DNA of 64,000 bases from Lepus europaeus. Taxonomy: Eukaryota; Chordata; Mammalia; Lagomorpha; Leporidae. A model generated the notes under the pieces. It did not search any database. It was not told the origin of the DNA and saw nothing but the letters and a program-made list of their open reading frames with translations. The DNA lies in the NCBI RefSeq assembly GCF_033115175.1, contig NC_084850.1, positions 14,353,218 through 14,417,217 on the forward strand, given 5' to 3'. Position 1 is the stretch's first letter. Each line of letters starts with the position of its first letter. The position numbers were made by a program, and so were the translations under genes. Positions 35,416 through 47,780 of the stretch are shown here, one piece after another.

Positions 35416-38400
35416 ACATATTATTTATCTGTTACATGAGGAAGCGACACACAATTCAGAGAAGCAATCATTACACCAAGTATTTTGGGAGATCTTCACT
35501 GGGATTCTCATTAAACATTTGGAACATTGTGTGAACTTCTTTGGTACTGCCAAATATTTTAACTTTAATAGCTAATTTGCCTAATGGAAACTGCTAAAAG
35601 TCTCTCACACACAAAGATAGTCAGAAGAGAAGGTGAATAACTATACATTACTCTTTTAGGCTACAAAAATAAAATATATTAATAAGATTATGTTTAATTC
35701 TATGGCTCATCTATACCCATGAAGTAATTCCCAAGAAAGAGTTCCAAAAAATAGCTCATGTGCCTGCTGCAGTTTGAATTAGTATACAATTTTCTAATGG
35801 AACAGTTTTGAAGTCAAGGGTTTTGATTTTTTTTCACTTTTTGTGCACCAGTAACTTATATTCATCCTCTGCAACAATGCTGAGATAAAAGTCTGCACTG
35901 AATTTAGACAGGCTAGGAAAATTCAGCTCACAATTCCTACCAGATGTGAGCACTATAGTGATTTCTTCTCAGTGTACCATCAGAAAGTGTAGGGGCCCTT
36001 GAGTCTGGTAGAATTGCAAAAGGAAACTGAGTCTGAAGAATCTTGATTTCATTGGTGCTGATGGTTAGTGGCATGGTTGCTATAACCCAATAATGGAAAA
36101 GCAAAGCTTATTTAGAGTTAATATTTTAAAAAGTTGTTGAGTCTGTCCATTTTTCTTCTAGTATTCTAAAGAGTGTATTTTGATTAATTATTTGTATTAT
36201 GTTCTCACATTATACTTAATATACTTTCTAAGCATTCTGTGGTGTGGATTATTTTATGCCTGTAGTCACCCTACTTTTTCTCTTGGGAAACAGTTACCAT
36301 ATAATTGCATTTCTTAGTACTTCTTAAAAGGTCACTCTTACAAAATCAGGTAGAAACCTATTGATTTAACACTATCAATTTATATTAAGCAGCCCTTCTT
36401 AGTACTGGGTTAATAAGAAAAATGCTGTCCTAATTTAGTAAATGGATTGTTTAGTTCTCTTCCCTACCCCCCTCTGCATGCATTTTTATACCCTGGCAGT
36501 AGAATATGTAGGCACAAATGTCTACCCTTCTACTTTTGCTGCCAGCATACTAAGAAATGAGCAGCAGGTGATCAAGCCTTCCCAAAGTCATGTCTAATTC
36601 TTTTTCCTGAAACTATAGGCATATACATGAAAGAATTATCTCCTCAAATTCCAATTCAAACAATTTACAATTGCTTTCTGAAGCATTGTACTAAGGGCTA
36701 TGTAGCCAGGTCTGACTTAAAGAGAAAGCATGTCCTAAAACTGATTAGTGATATCTGTCATCAGCATATGACAAGAGACATTCAGGACACATACTAACCT
36801 TATTATAGACCATGAGAACAAGAACAAAAAACTTCAGGAAAGGTGTAGACAATGGGTTTAAGGGGTCATAATAACTATATTTCCTTAGCCTGAGTATTTT
36901 ATGCTTATGGACGTTTGTGTAACTGCGATCTTTCCTCAAACCACCACATGATTCAGTGACAAAAATTAGGAGCAGAGAGGAGACAGGAGTTCATATCCAC
37001 TTTGTTTAGAAGCCTTTTCTTACTTGGAATCCAAATGTAAAAGAATCCATTTTGTACAGTTCTCTGATATTTCTGCAATAACACAATGAAATATAACTCA
37101 CTGTCACCCAAAGAAAAAATAGCTTTGACTATTACTATTTAAATATTTCATGCTCAATATTGATTGTACTAAATATACATAAATATACAATTCATAAGAC
37201 TTCAAATAAACACTGGGTTTTTTTCCTAGTATCTATCAATACCTGTGGTAGGCAGCTATTTTTTGTGTAGCCATGATTATGTGGGTGGAATGACATAATT
37301 TTCATTCTTGAGAGATCTGAGCTATCAGTTGCCCCACCTGTACTGAGTTTCAGTAACCAATCATGAAAAATCATCATCAATTCTTTGTTCCATGTTTCTG
37401 CTGGTTGCCTGGAGAGCCCCAAATGTCCAGGCATCAAGCTGAAGCACAAGTCAGTTGCATGAGTACGGTGGTAACTGTCTTGATAGGCCTCTTATCATAC
37501 TGCATACATGTTTTGCTCAGCCTGCAATCTCTCAAGATTTCCCTCTGACCAGGTGATTAACAGAAACATTTAATCCTGGGTTATATATGATGGTACCAGC
37601 CGGAGTGGTCTTTCATATTATTACAGCCTCACTTAGACCTGTTCCCCCACATGCTAAGACTACTCTGCATTGTACGCATCATATGTCTTGCCTCTTCCTC
37701 TGAATATTTGCTTCTGGACTGCAAATCTCAAGGCCTGTTAGGTAATTTTTCTTCTGTCTCTGATCGTGACACCCATCTTCTCTGAGGCCAACAATGCATT
37801 CCAAAAACTAACTACAAAGATGGAAAGGTCCCTTGCTATTTTCCCTTGGTTCTTAGAAACTATACTATAACTAAAGTGACTACCTCTTTAGTGTTATCAT
37901 GTCTTGTCTTTCATTTCTGCTAACTACTCATCTTTCAAAAAGAAAAAAATTTAGGTTAACAGTCACTGAATACATCTGAATACATAGAAGTGTTCATCAT
38001 ATTATCAGTGAGCTATCTGTTCTCAAGATATCTGTTAAGACCCAGATTATGGAACCAGACTCACAAAGAATTTTTATACTAGGAAATCTAAGGTTCTTTC
38101 CAAATATAGAGGTAAACATTCTTGATGGTATAGGGATACATTCTAATTAATTAGTCAAATTGTATTGTATTTTATAGAAATAGGAATACTTTGCATCCCA
38201 GAAAAAGTACTGGTGGCAGTTTATAAATAGTAATTATATTCTCATTTTCAGTATTCACAAAAAAGTAGTTTGAATAGAATAGATGAATAGTTTCCCACAG
38301 CTGAATAGAAATCAAAATAATTAGCATAGTATTTAAAAAGTTCACAAGCTATTTTTATGACCCTACCCTTGCAAAAATCCTAAGAAATAACAGATAAAAT

Positions 38401-38683
38401 AAATGGATAAAAGGGAAAAGGGCTGAAGGGGGAAGGAAGGAAGGATGGAAGAGAAAGAAGGAAAAATTGAAGGAAGGAAAGAAAGAGGGAGACAGGGAGG
38501 GAGGAAACTGCCATAAACAGCTCCATCTGCTTAATTTAAATAAGAGCGAAAAGTGTTTGGGCTTTGAAAAACAATGTGAGAAATAGAGTAAAATGTCATT
38601 CAATCCACTGTCTACATATGGCATACTAGCAAAGCCCACAAATTGCAAACTCATGCCTTGAAGAACAGAGATTCTCTAAATTT
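35416..38683. other. No gene seen; long unique stretch
   Basis: The longest repeat-poor stretch of the window. Short frames (36745-36939, 37192-37449, 37363-37548) show no domain. Only a purine-rich low-complexity tract (38411-38507) stands out. Confidence 0.5.
38411..38507 (+). repeat. GGAA/GA-rich purine tract
   Basis: Almost pure purine over about 95 bp, with GGAAGGAAGG units and GAAAGAAAG runs. The minus-strand frame 38355-38654 reads through it as Ser/Phe/Pro-rich sequence and is not a gene. Confidence 0.9.
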
Positions 38684-38700
38684 AAAATATTATTTGGGAG

Positions 38701-39036
38701 GCCAGCACCGTGGCTCACTTGGCTAATCCTCTGCCTGCGGCACCAGCATCCCATATGGGCGCCGGGTTCTAGTCCCGGTTGCTCCTCTTCCAGTCCAGCT
38801 CTCTGCTGTGGCCCGGGAGGGCAGCAGAGGATGGCCCAAGTACTTGGGTCCCTGCACCCTCATGGGAGACCAGGAGGAAGCACCTTGCTCCTGGCTTCAG
38901 ATCGGTGTAGCGCTGGCCGTAGCGGCCATTAGGGGGGTGAACCAACGGAAGGAAGACCTTTCTCTCTGTTTCTCTCTCTCACTGTCTATAACTCTCTCTC
39001 TGTCTCTCTCTCACTATCTAACTTTGCCTGTCAAAA
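38701..39036 (+). mobile_element. CSINE, sense
   Basis: GCCAGCACCGTGGCTCACTT head, GGTTCTAGTCCCGGTT B-box region, GGCCCGGGAGGGCAGCAGAG body, extended CT-rich tract with CACTGTC repeated, tail TGCCTGTCAAAA. Exact target duplication AAAATATTATTTGGGAG at 38684-38700 and 39037-39053. Confidence 0.97.
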
Positions 39037-39053
39037 AAAATATTATTTGGGAG

Positions 39054-40829
39054 TCCTAGCTAATTGAAAATGGTACAAGGAATTCTTCACAACAACTTGA
39101 AAAGAACTGAGTAAAATCTGTTGTCGCAGAAAGGATAGAGTTCATTAATTTCCCATCTCCTGAAGGTAGAAGTCAATTGAATGTAAACAGGCCATCCAAG
39201 CATAAAGATTTATTATTTACCTACTGCTTCTAAGTAGCTTGGCATCATTAAACAGAGTAACAAGGCACAAAATTCAGAACCAAATTAAGTCATGAAACAG
39301 TGTCCTTCTAGATATTGGTTCAAATAATCACATCACTTCCCAAATAGGGGCATAACACTTAATCTGCCAGTGGAGTGGCATTTTAAAAATATCATCACCA
39401 ACCAACAAGAGATGAGAATGGCGAAGGTTAGAATGCTGACATTTATTTTGAGCACACTGCTCATTACAAGTTTCCTTTGCAAAATGCTGCCATGGTAGAA
39501 AGCATTTGAAAACACAACTTTCAATAATTTTGCCGTGGAAACTTCTAGATTCTACAGCCATCGGTGGACACCAAAGGAAGATCTAAAAATGTACTCCAGA
39601 AATCTGCTGAACATCTCTACTTGTGTGCTCCATGTGCATTTTCAGTTCAGTATGTCGTGAATGGACTCACTCTCTTTCCCCTCCCTTGCCAAAAACAAAA
39701 CATAGAAAAACAAATTTTTTTTAAAAATGAACTTTTTCTCTTAGTACTTCTGATATGGGCAAGTGGTGTCAACCTTCATCCAATCATTCACACATGACAT
39801 TTTGGAGTCACATCAAAGGAATTCATGATGGCCAGGACTGCAAAATTATGTCAGTTAAAACGCATGGGCTTTGGGTGACCATTAACATAGCAGGTGAGAT
39901 TCAGGTCATTAGAAGTAGCAAAGCATGTTGATCTATGACTTGGGTGGAATCATCCAAGAAGTAGCACCCATGTGTCTTCTTAAATATCCCTAAACTGAAG
40001 TCATTTTCTGGTGACAAATCTTTGACCTAGGAAGTACGGTACACTGGAGATGGTAATTCTCTCTTGGTTAGGAAAATTATATTTGTAGGATTGGCAAATA
40101 AAATACAGGATATCCAGTTAGAATAAATTTCAGTTACTAAAAACAAAATTCATTGTTTCTTTGAAATTTAAACTTAAGTGGAGATCTTGTATTTTTTATT
40201 AGCTAAATCTGAAAACAAGTCTGGATGGTATGGAAGTAAGTATATAAATATCAAAACAAACTGTTAAGTTAAATCTGTTTTCACTTTAGGAATATATATT
40301 GTTATTTCATGGTAATCTATGTATGTGTTTGTAACATAAGATATTTGAACCATTTAATAAAGATTGGCCTATTAGATATTCTAAAACTATAATTTGAAAT
40401 GTTTAATTTTCAGTAGGCTACTGAAATGGCATAAGATTATTTTGTTATGGATATATGAAATTTGAATACTTACTAGATTGTGATTTATTACATTGTAATT
40501 TTAGTTAATTAGATTTATAAAACTTACTATAAGGCTTAAAACATTTTGCTTGTCAGGTTTGCAAGATTTCCCTGTTAAACATCTCAAGTGCCTATGGGAA
40601 TCACATTTATTAAACTTGTAAATGTATATAGGGTAAAAAGTAATGGGAAAAATTTATGGAGAGTTAGTCAAAGAACAAATGAAAATGATTTTATAAATTA
40701 TATAAAATCTAGATTTAAATAGTTTAATAGAACTTTAAGTTGAACTTAAAGGCTTAAGGAAAAACTTGACAGGTAAATTTAGAGTTTTAATTAGTGAATA
40801 TTAATGTAATTTCCAACAGCTATACCCAG
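39054..40829. other. No gene seen
   Basis: Very A+T-rich unique DNA. Frames 39328-39561, 39333-39524 and 39564-39797 are without recognisable features. Confidence 0.5.
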
Positions 40830-41300
40830 CTTTACTCTCACTCTCTCTTTGTTCCACTCTCATTGGCATTCTTTCAGACCGCTCTGAACTGATACCTATC
40901 ACAGGTGTTTGTGGAAGCTTGCTCCCTCTTCCTTGAGGCTGTCTACTCTTCCTCCTCTACCACATTGTCACCTAATTAACATCTTTTCTTCCAGATCTCA
41001 GCAAAAGCATCAGTAGTCCCTAACTAGGTCAAATACCTCAGTAATACTTCTACAGTACAGGAAAAAGAGGTTATTATCTGCCATTGCTAGTATAAATGCT
41101 GTCATTGTTTTCATTTTTATCTCATACTTGTTCCTTCTTAACAGTAGTTTTGGCTATAATTTTATATTGATTTCTATCATTAGTTAAAACCTCTTTCTCT
41201 AAAAGCACCATAAAGACAACATTTTTCTTTATTCATTGTTGTATTCTAGGTGGATGAAACTTGGTAACATGGTGGCTACTCAATAAATATTTGTGTAAAG
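40830..41300 (+). mobile_element. L2, sense, decayed
   Basis: CACTCTCTCTTTGTTCCACT, CCTCTACCACATTGTCACCT, AAAGCACCATAAAGACAACA and the end GGTGGCTACTCAATAAATAT follow L2 3' order. The middle part is diverged. Confidence 0.6.
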
Positions 41301-41871
41301 AAAAGACAGGCAGGAGTAGGCAAAGGCAGATGCTGTTCTCTCTTTTGCAAGAGGTGAACTGTGGGGCTGAAAACCTACGGAACAAGTACAAACACTCATA
41401 GATCTCCTTTCACTTCTTGAAAATATAGCATCTCCTTTCCCTATATGAGCAGAAGTTAAGTTTATATTTATATTCTTGAGAAATTAAACAACTTACGAAT
41501 ACCAGGTGAAAACAAAGTGAAATCAAAATACTGAATGGCAAAGAACTCACCCAACTCCTTTTCCTGGCTTGGTTCCCAGAATGCTGTTAGCTAAATTTAT
41601 ATCACCAAGAGAAAAATGGAGAACATCTCCCTGGAGTGACAGATACTGACAGCTAGTCCCTTACTCATTGCCCTACAATGAAGACTTCCTGTAAAAATCA
41701 CCCTTCATAAAAAACAAGCTTGTAATATTACTATGTGTAGACATCAAATACAGTGGAGAGCAAAGTTAAAGAAAGTCTCCAATATAAAATAAAAGACCAA
41801 AATAATCAATTCATTGGAAATAGACAAATCATAAAATTAAAAAAAAAAAAAAACAAAGAAAACCTTCCACA
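41301..41871. other. No gene seen
   Basis: Unique sequence ending in an A-run at 41839-41854. Confidence 0.5.
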
Positions 41872-42167
41872 GATGGGTGTTTGGCCTAGCACTTAAGGTA
41901 TCACTTAAGGTGCCCATGTTCTGCTTTGATATCTGGCTCTGGCTCCTGAATCCAGCTTCCTGCTAATGCATACCCTGAGATGCAGCAGTGATGGTTGAAG
42001 TAGTTGGGTCCCTGTCACCTACACATGGGAGACCTGGAAATAGTTTCCGGTTTCCCACATCAGTCTCTGTCCAGCCCAGGCCACTGCAAGCATTTAAGTT
42101 TCAAAATAGAAGATGGGAGCTCTCTATTTCTATCTGCCTTTAAAATGAGTTAATTCATTAAAAATTT
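41872..42167 (+). mobile_element. Very old CSINE, sense
   Basis: TGTTTGGCCTAGCACTTAAG head, TTCCTGCTAATGCATACCCT, GTAGTTGGGTCCCTGTCACC, GGGAGACCTGGAAATAG, then TTAATTCATTAAAAA. The most diverged of three C-repeats in a row. Confidence 0.75.
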
Positions 42168-42169
42168 CC

Positions 42170-42484
42170 AGAGCCGGCACCATGGCTCACTTGGTTAATC
42201 CTCCGCCTGCGACGCCGGCATCCCATATGGGCGCCAGGTTCTAGTCCCAGTTGCTCCTCTTCCAGTCCAGCTTTCTGCTGGGGCCTGGGAGGGCAGTGGA
42301 GGATGGCCCAAGTGCCTGAGCCCCTGCACCCGCATGGGAGACCACGAAGAAGTACCTGGCTCCTGGCTTCGGATCGGCGCAGCATGGGCCGTAGCAGCCC
42401 TTTGGGGAGTGAACCAACAGAAGGAAGACCTTTCTTTCTGTCTCTCTCTCACAGTCTAACTCTACATGTCAAAAGGCCTCCTTT
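42170..42484 (+). mobile_element. CSINE, sense, tail hit by another SINE
   Basis: AGCCGGCACCATGGCTCACT head, GGTTCTAGTCCCAG B-box region, TGTCTCTCTCTCACAG CT tract, and ACATGTCAAAAGGCCTCC tail. The following A-rich sequence (42485-42501) is the target duplication of the next SINE, so that one landed in or beside this tail. Confidence 0.93.
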
Positions 42485-42501
42485 AAAAAAATCCAAATAG
42501 T

Positions 42502-42837
42502 GGCCGGCGCCGCGGCTCACTAGGCTAATCCTCCACCTTGCGGCGCCGGCACACCGGGTTCTAGTCCCGGTCGGGGCACCGATCCTGTCCCGGTTGCCCC
42601 TCTTCCAGGCCAGCTCTCTGCTGTGGCCAGGGAGTGCAGTGGAGGATGGCCCAAGTGCTTGGGCCCTGCACCCCATGGGAGACCAGGAGAAGCACCTGGC
42701 TCCTGCCATCGGAACAGCACGGTGCGCCGGCCGCAGCGCGCTACCGCGGCGGCCATTGGAGGGTGAACCAACGGCAAAAGGAAGACCTTTCTCTCTGTCT
42801 CTCTCTCTCACTGTCCACTCTGCCTGTCAAAAAAAAA
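42502..42837 (+). mobile_element. Young CSINE, sense
   Basis: CpG-rich copy with the CACCGATCCTGTCCCGGTTG and GCGCGCTACCGCGGCGGCC segments of the youngest C-repeats seen here. Exact 17-bp target duplication AAAAAAATCCAAATAGT (42485-42501, 42838-42854). Differs from the copy at 59679-60013 at only about ten positions by eye, most of them single-base or length changes. Confidence 0.97.
42513..42567 (+). promoter_or_regulatory. Pol III internal promoter of CSINE (A and B boxes)
   Basis: A-box-like CGGCTCACTAGG at 42513-42524 and B-box-like GGTTCTAGTCC at 42557-42567. They sit at tRNA-like spacing in the tRNA-derived head of the young SINE. The B box departs from GGTTCGANTCC at the CG dinucleotide. 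Confidence 0.7.
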
Positions 42838-42904
42838 AAAAAAATCCAAATAGTAATAATTATAATAGCATGAAAGACTAGAATCTAATATTAAATCCAA
42901 AAAT

Positions 42905-42966
42905 ATTCTTTATCTCTCCCTCTCCCTTTCTGTAACTCTTTCAAATAAATAAATATTTTTTAAAAA
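42905..42966 (+). mobile_element. 5'-truncated CSINE end
   Basis: CTCTCCCTCTCCCTTTCTGT, AACTCTTTCAAATAAATAAA and A/T-rich tail: only the CT tract and tail of an older-type C-repeat remain. Confidence 0.8.
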
Positions 42967-43065
42967 ATCCACCAAAAACAAAAATATAAAATCCTAGTTA
43001 TTTAAAAGATAATTTAAAAATCAGAGAATAAGAAACAACTATTTGAAATGTGAGGCAGAATATAT

Positions 43066-43388
43066 TTTATTTATTTTTTATTTGACAGGTAGAACTATAG
43101 ACGGTGAGAGAGAGAGAGACAGAGAGAAAGGTCTTCCTTCCGTTGGTTCACTCCCCTAATGGCCACAATGGCTGGTGCTGCGCCAATCCGAAGCCAGGAG
43201 CCAGGTGCCTCCTCCTGGTCTCCCATACGGGTGCAGGGCCCAAGCACTTGGGCCATCCTCCAATGCCCTCCCGGGCCACAGCAGAGAGCTGGACTGAAAG
43301 AGAAGCAACAGGGACTAGAACCAGCGCCCATATGGAATGGCGGCACCACAGGAGGAGGATTAACCAAGTGAGCCACTGTGCCAGCCCC
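43066..43388 (-). mobile_element. CSINE, antisense
   Basis: TTTGACAGGTAGAACTATAG, GA tract, CCGTTGGTTCACTCCCCTAA, body CCCAAGCACTTGGGCCATCC and a head ending AGTGAGCCACTGTGCCAGCC. CAGAATA is found on both sides as a possible short target duplication. Several overlapping open frames here are readings through the SINE. Confidence 0.94.
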
Positions 43389-43837
43389 ACAGAATAGATC
43401 ATTTTAAAATCCATTATAGACGATGAAAAATCAAAGCTAAGAATATTTTCCTAAAGTAGAACAAAATAGAATAAAGAAATGTTAAGAAAAGTAATAAATG
43501 TCAGGTTTTAGGATTTTAGGGTTCAAAGAAGGCAAGGAGGAGACCAATTACAGCAGAAAAGACATTATTTAGGAGGGCTAGAATAGGTTAAAAAGAGTAG
43601 AGGTTCTTTCCACTGGGACAGAGGGTAGCAGAGGGTATTGAAATGAGTCTTCATCATGCCTGGGCAGTGGGCAGAATCCTTTTAAGCTGTTTGTTGGGGT
43701 AGGTCATGTGGATGTGCAGTGTTTGCCTCATGAACCCTAATAAGGCAGGAGGGGATATGCAGAAAGACTCCTTGGTAAAGTTTACAGTGCATTGTCTTAA
43801 CATTTTGGAATGTTCCAGATGAGGGACTTTGTTGGAC
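43389..43837. other. No gene seen
   Basis: Unique sequence; the minus-strand frames at 43654-43930 extend into it from the neighbouring SINE and are not genes. Confidence 0.5.
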
Positions 43838-43855
43838 AATAAAAAATCCATCAGC

Positions 43856-44196
43856 CGGGGGCTGGTGCTGTGGTGTAGCGGGTAAAGCCACCACCTGCAG
43901 TGCCAGCATCCCATATGGGTGACAGTTCATGTCCTAGCTGCTCCACTTCCAATCCAGCTCTCTGCTATGGCCTGGGAAAGCAGTAAATCACCCAAGTGCT
44001 TGAGCCCCTGCACCCACCTGGAAGACCTGGAAGAAGCTCCTGGCTCCTGCCTTCAGATAGGCACAGCTCCAGTCGTTGTGGCCATCTGGGGAGTGAACCA
44101 GCAGATGGAAGACCTCTCTCTCTCTCTCTCTCCCTCTGCCTCTTTGTAACTCTTTCAAGTAAAACAAATAAAATCTTTTAAAAATAAATAAATAAA
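43856..44196 (+). mobile_element. CSINE, sense, older subtype
   Basis: GGGGGCTGGTGCTGTGGTGT head, CATCCCATATGGGTGACAG, CT tract, tail CTTTCAAGTAAAACAAATAA. Near-exact target duplication AATAAAAAATCCATCAGC (43838-43855) and AATAAAAAATCCACTAGC (44197-44214). Confidence 0.95.
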
Positions 44197-44289
44197 AATA
44201 AAAAATCCACTAGCTTGTGGATTATCTGTCTGGATCCAGTTTCATCAATTTGGGGTTAACTATTAATGCCTCAGTGGCCTAAGAGATGC

Positions 44290-45190
44290 TAACAATAAAT
44301 TGAGGGGAATCAACATCCAAATAAAGAGACATATCAGAAATAGAGAGCAAAGCAAACAAGCAGAAGACAATTGAGGAAATAATATAAGAAAACTTCCCAG
44401 AACTGGAGTAAGTTTCCATGTTAAGAAGACCTATTGGGTGGGCAAAATATAGAGTTAAAGCAGAATAAAGGTTTTTTTTTTTTTTGGTTCAAGGTGTCAA
44501 AAAAGTTATCCTCCTTGAGTTCTTCTTAGCAAGCTATTTGATCATGAGCAAAACCAAAACTAGTAAATCAAGAATGAACAAGAGGCAGGCTCAGGAAAGC
44601 AGTGATCAACAGAAGAAAGAGGTGAAGAAAATTTCCCAGATAATAGTGGATGAAAGCCCACAATATGGACGATGTAGGACATCTTTAGAGAGCAACCAGT
44701 CCAGATTGTAGCAAGGAAAGTGGGGAGTGGGGACACAAAAAGGTGGGAAGAAATGCAGATGAAAAAAGAGGAGGGCTGATAGAATCTCTGATATGTAGAA
44801 TTATGACAAGGAATTTTAAGTATCTGGTTGCTAATTTAGGTAAAATTTCATTAGTATATGAATAAAGCAAAGAACAGAAAACAACAGAATTATTACCTCT
44901 GTAGAAGCTATAAAAGTCATAGTACACAATGTGTATGTGTACTACACACAATATGTATGCTATTTACATAATCAAAATAATGTTTAAAAAGATATTATTG
45001 ATTTAAAATTATAAAGACATGATTCTATAGATATAGGGGTATGTAGGAAAAGTAAAGCCTGTTTTCCATAATTGGAAGTTAGTGGATAATATCTAAAGTA
45101 CAAAAATTAACAACCACCTGTGTAGAAACACATTATTTGGAAATACGGAAATATACACAAGCCCAAGAAAAAAGCTGAAAGAAATAAAAA
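44290..45190 (+). mobile_element. Ancient L1/HAL1-like fragment
   Basis: AATAATATAAGAAAACTTCC, CAGAACTGGAGTAAGTTTCC and GAAGACCTATTGGGTGGGCA match a block shared by old L1M and HAL1 elements. Sequence to about 45190 is consistent in composition but increasingly decayed. The 44484-44711 frame (Lys/Ser-rich, no known domain) lies inside it. The right boundary is a guess. Confidence 0.5.
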
Positions 45191-45195
45191 AAAGT

Positions 45196-45391
45196 TTGCT
45201 TATAGAATGCCAATTGGAGTGCCAGATGCTCTACTTCCCATCCAGTGTCCTGTTAATGCACCTGGGAAGGTAGCAAAAGATGGTTCAAGTAGTTGGGTCC
45301 CTGCCACCCATGTGGGAGACCTGGGTGGAATTCCTGGGCCCAGAACTGACAGTTATGGCCATACAGGGAGTGAACCTAGTAGATGAACAAT

Positions 45392-45442
<51 letters not shown>

Positions 45443-45565
45443 CTTCCCTCCTTTCCTTCTTCCCTCCTTCCCTCCCGCCCTCTCCCTCTCCATCTCCCTC
45501 TCCATCTCCCTCTCCCTCTGTCTCTCTCTCTCCCTTTCAAATAAATAAATCATTTTTAAAAAATG
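45196..45565 (+). mobile_element. Old CSINE, sense, head missing
   Basis: Begins within the body (GCCAGATGCTCTACTTCC), then GTAGTTGGGTCCCTGCCACC, GTGGGAGACCTGGGTGGAAT, a greatly expanded pyrimidine tract and CCCTTTCAAATAAATAAATC. 5'-truncated or head decayed. Confidence 0.85.
45394..45537 (+). repeat. (TC)n / pyrimidine microsatellite in SINE
   Basis: About 45 bp of pure TC, then TTCC- and CCCTCTCCATCT-type units to 45537: microsatellite growth out of the CT tract of the SINE. The long frames over it on both strands are low-complexity translations. Confidence 0.93.
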
Positions 45566-45655
45566 CTTGTTTCCAGAGACTAGGATAGGAATAGGGGCTG
45601 GGGATAAGGGAATCCTCATTGTTTAAGACTTAGTGTAACTTAACCTTTCAAACTA

Positions 45656-47132
45656 CATATTGTGGCAACTAGACTATCAAAGGCAACACGTCCTACTGCC
45701 ATCACATTGGGGGTTAGGATTTCAATGTATTAATTTTGAAGAGATATAATAATTCAGTCTATAGCATTCCTCCCTTGAACCCCTCACCAATTCATATCTT
45801 CCTTGCATGCAAAATACAGTTATTATATCCTAATGGCCCCCAAAGTTGTAACTCATCCCAGCATCAATTCTAAAGTCTAAAATTCAAAGGCTGGTCCCAG
45901 TGCAGTGGTGTTTACACTAATTGATCACATTCAAAGTTTCATCTAAATGTCACCTAAATTTGATATAGATGAGACTTAAAGCACAACCCATCCTAAGGCA
46001 AATTGCTCTCCAACTATGACTGAAGTTATGCTTTGTTTCTCATTCCAAAATACAATGGTGGGAGTCATGGGATAGAAATTCCCATTCCAAAAGGAAGAAA
46101 TGGAAAAGAATAAAAGGGAAATGGTTCCCAACTAAGACCAAACCACAACACAAACTCTAGGAAATCTTAAGGCTCAAAAATAAACATCCTTAGCTGAATG
46201 TTCTGCCTTCTAGACCCACTGAGCTCTACTTGGTGGGAGTCACACCACCACAATTTTGCTGGGTTACTCTACACCCATGATTTCGGATGGCCTGGCCCTG
46301 ACAGCTTTGGGCAAAGGTCACTTGACCTGTTGAAAGCAAGACAATATTCCTTCATTTTGAAATTGAGAAAGTGAAATTCATGATCTTTGAATTTCCTTCA
46401 AGGTCATTTTATCCTGCATCTTGAAGAATAGCACACAAATGGCTGTATGGTCCCATTATGAGGTCCTTTGAACCTGTGATCCAAATAGAAGAAGTCTGAC
46501 AGCATCTCTTAATTCCTTCCTGTCTATTTCCTCCTCAATTCATATTTTCAACTTCCCTGTTGGGGTGGATGATTAAGTCTTGATTCACCCCCCTACTACT
46601 TTTAAGCAAAGTAATGCTTGACCATACTCTGTCTTCTCTCTTGAACATGTTCTCATTTTTTACAATATGAATAAGCTGATAATATTTTAAATCTTTTAAA
46701 ATCTGCTTCCTTGTTGCTTAACAGTTTTGAGTATTAGTATTTTTTTCTGTTCTTGAATTTTGCTATAAGCAATCATGAGGTATCAAACAGCACTTTTAAC
46801 ACTTTGCTTGGAAGTTTCAGCTTGTATCAAATTTCCTTGCTTGTGAGTTCTGCCTTCCACAAAATACTACACAACATGAACATAATTGAACCAAATTCTT
46901 TGCCACTTTATAACAAGGATTTCGTTTCCTCAAATTTCCAAAAACATTTCTCATTTCCATCTGAGACCTCATTAGAATGACATTACTGTCCATTTCCACC
47001 AGCACTGGTACAACATTCTCCCAACATTGTATTCATAATTACCCAGGTATTCTCTAAGAATATTGAGGCCTTCTCCATAGCTCTCATGTTTTGTCATCCT
47101 GAAATCAGAGATGATCCCCTAAAATTTACACC
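45656..47132. mobile_element. Ancient interspersed repeat, left part
   Basis: CACATTGGGGGTTAGGATTT and TTCAGTCTATAGCATTCCTC, then TGCAAAATACAGTTATTATA, CAAAATACAATGGTGGGAG and CATTCCAAAAGGAAGAAATG, belong to a widespread old mammalian repeat whose class I cannot name with certainty. It resumes after the LTR (47785-48005) and after the histone insert (48496-48830). The terminal motif (GGGTTAGGATTTCAA, TCAGTCTATAGCA) seen here recurs at 48765-48825, suggesting a terminal-repeat-like layout. Confidence 0.55.
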
Positions 47133-47136
47133 AAAA

Positions 47137-47780
47137 TGTGGCCCTTTAAAGTTCCCCAGAAGTGCTATCTGGGGTGCCACATATGCTACCGGAATTGGGG
47201 GTGCCATACAATTTCACCATGTGCTTATTAATAAATCCCCAATATTAATAAGCCCGAGAGGGTTCTTGCCTAATATTTAGAGAAGAATTCTAAATACCGG
47301 CACAGATAAATGAGGTAGTATGGTACATTTTAAGCTTTTATTTAGTGAGAAAGATGCATAGGAGAGTGAGAGCTTTATCTAAGAGAGAGAGGTAAATCTG
47401 GGTTCATACCGAGCACCAGGAACCAGCCACGTAGAGGAGCATCTAGACCAGGAAGCCTAGGGCAGGTGGCCCGAAGGCCGTGTGCCCTGGAGACACAGGG
47501 CTACAGCCAGCCCCCTCCTAGCAAGAGGCCAGGAAAGAAGAGAAGGCCCGGACACACCATGTCCCAGGCTTTTAACCCACTTCCAAAGGGGAGTGGTTAT
47601 AAACCTTATTAGCTGGTGGGCACCCAGGTGTGGCCAGGTAGGGGGATGAGGTCACACAGGGGTGATGAAGGTATCAGGTAGGGCGTGAGGTCACATAGGG
47701 GTGTGGCAAAGGCGTGGTCTTCCAGCTCAGAAGCCTAATCAATTTTAACCTATATGCCTGCCTACTTCAATCCCTCAACA
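47137..47780 (-). mobile_element. Solo LTR, 644 bp, class I-like, antisense
   Basis: Plus-strand ends are TGTGGCCC...CTCAACA, so in sense orientation the LTR begins TGTTGAG and ends CA. It is flanked by AAAA at 47133-47136 and 47781-47784, a 4-bp duplication as made by gammaretrovirus-type integrases. On the minus strand an AATAAA polyadenylation signal is at 47342-47337 (CACTAAATAAAAGCTT context), with G+C-rich R/U3 sequence and a TTAAAAG TATA-like site upstream (near 47570). No internal viral sequence remains, so it is a solo LTR inside the ancient repeat. Confidence 0.85.

Noticed and set aside
38355-38654. Minus-strand 99-codon frame with Ser/Phe/Pro-rich middle
   Set aside because: It runs through a purine-rich simple-sequence tract and has no domain or splice context.
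44484-44711. 75-codon Lys/Ser-rich frame with a possible start
   Set aside because: Falls inside sequence resembling an ancient L1/HAL1 element; no domain and no supporting context.
45353-45619. Arg/Glu-rich open frame
   Set aside because: It is the translation of the (TC)n tract on the minus strand, a low-complexity artefact.
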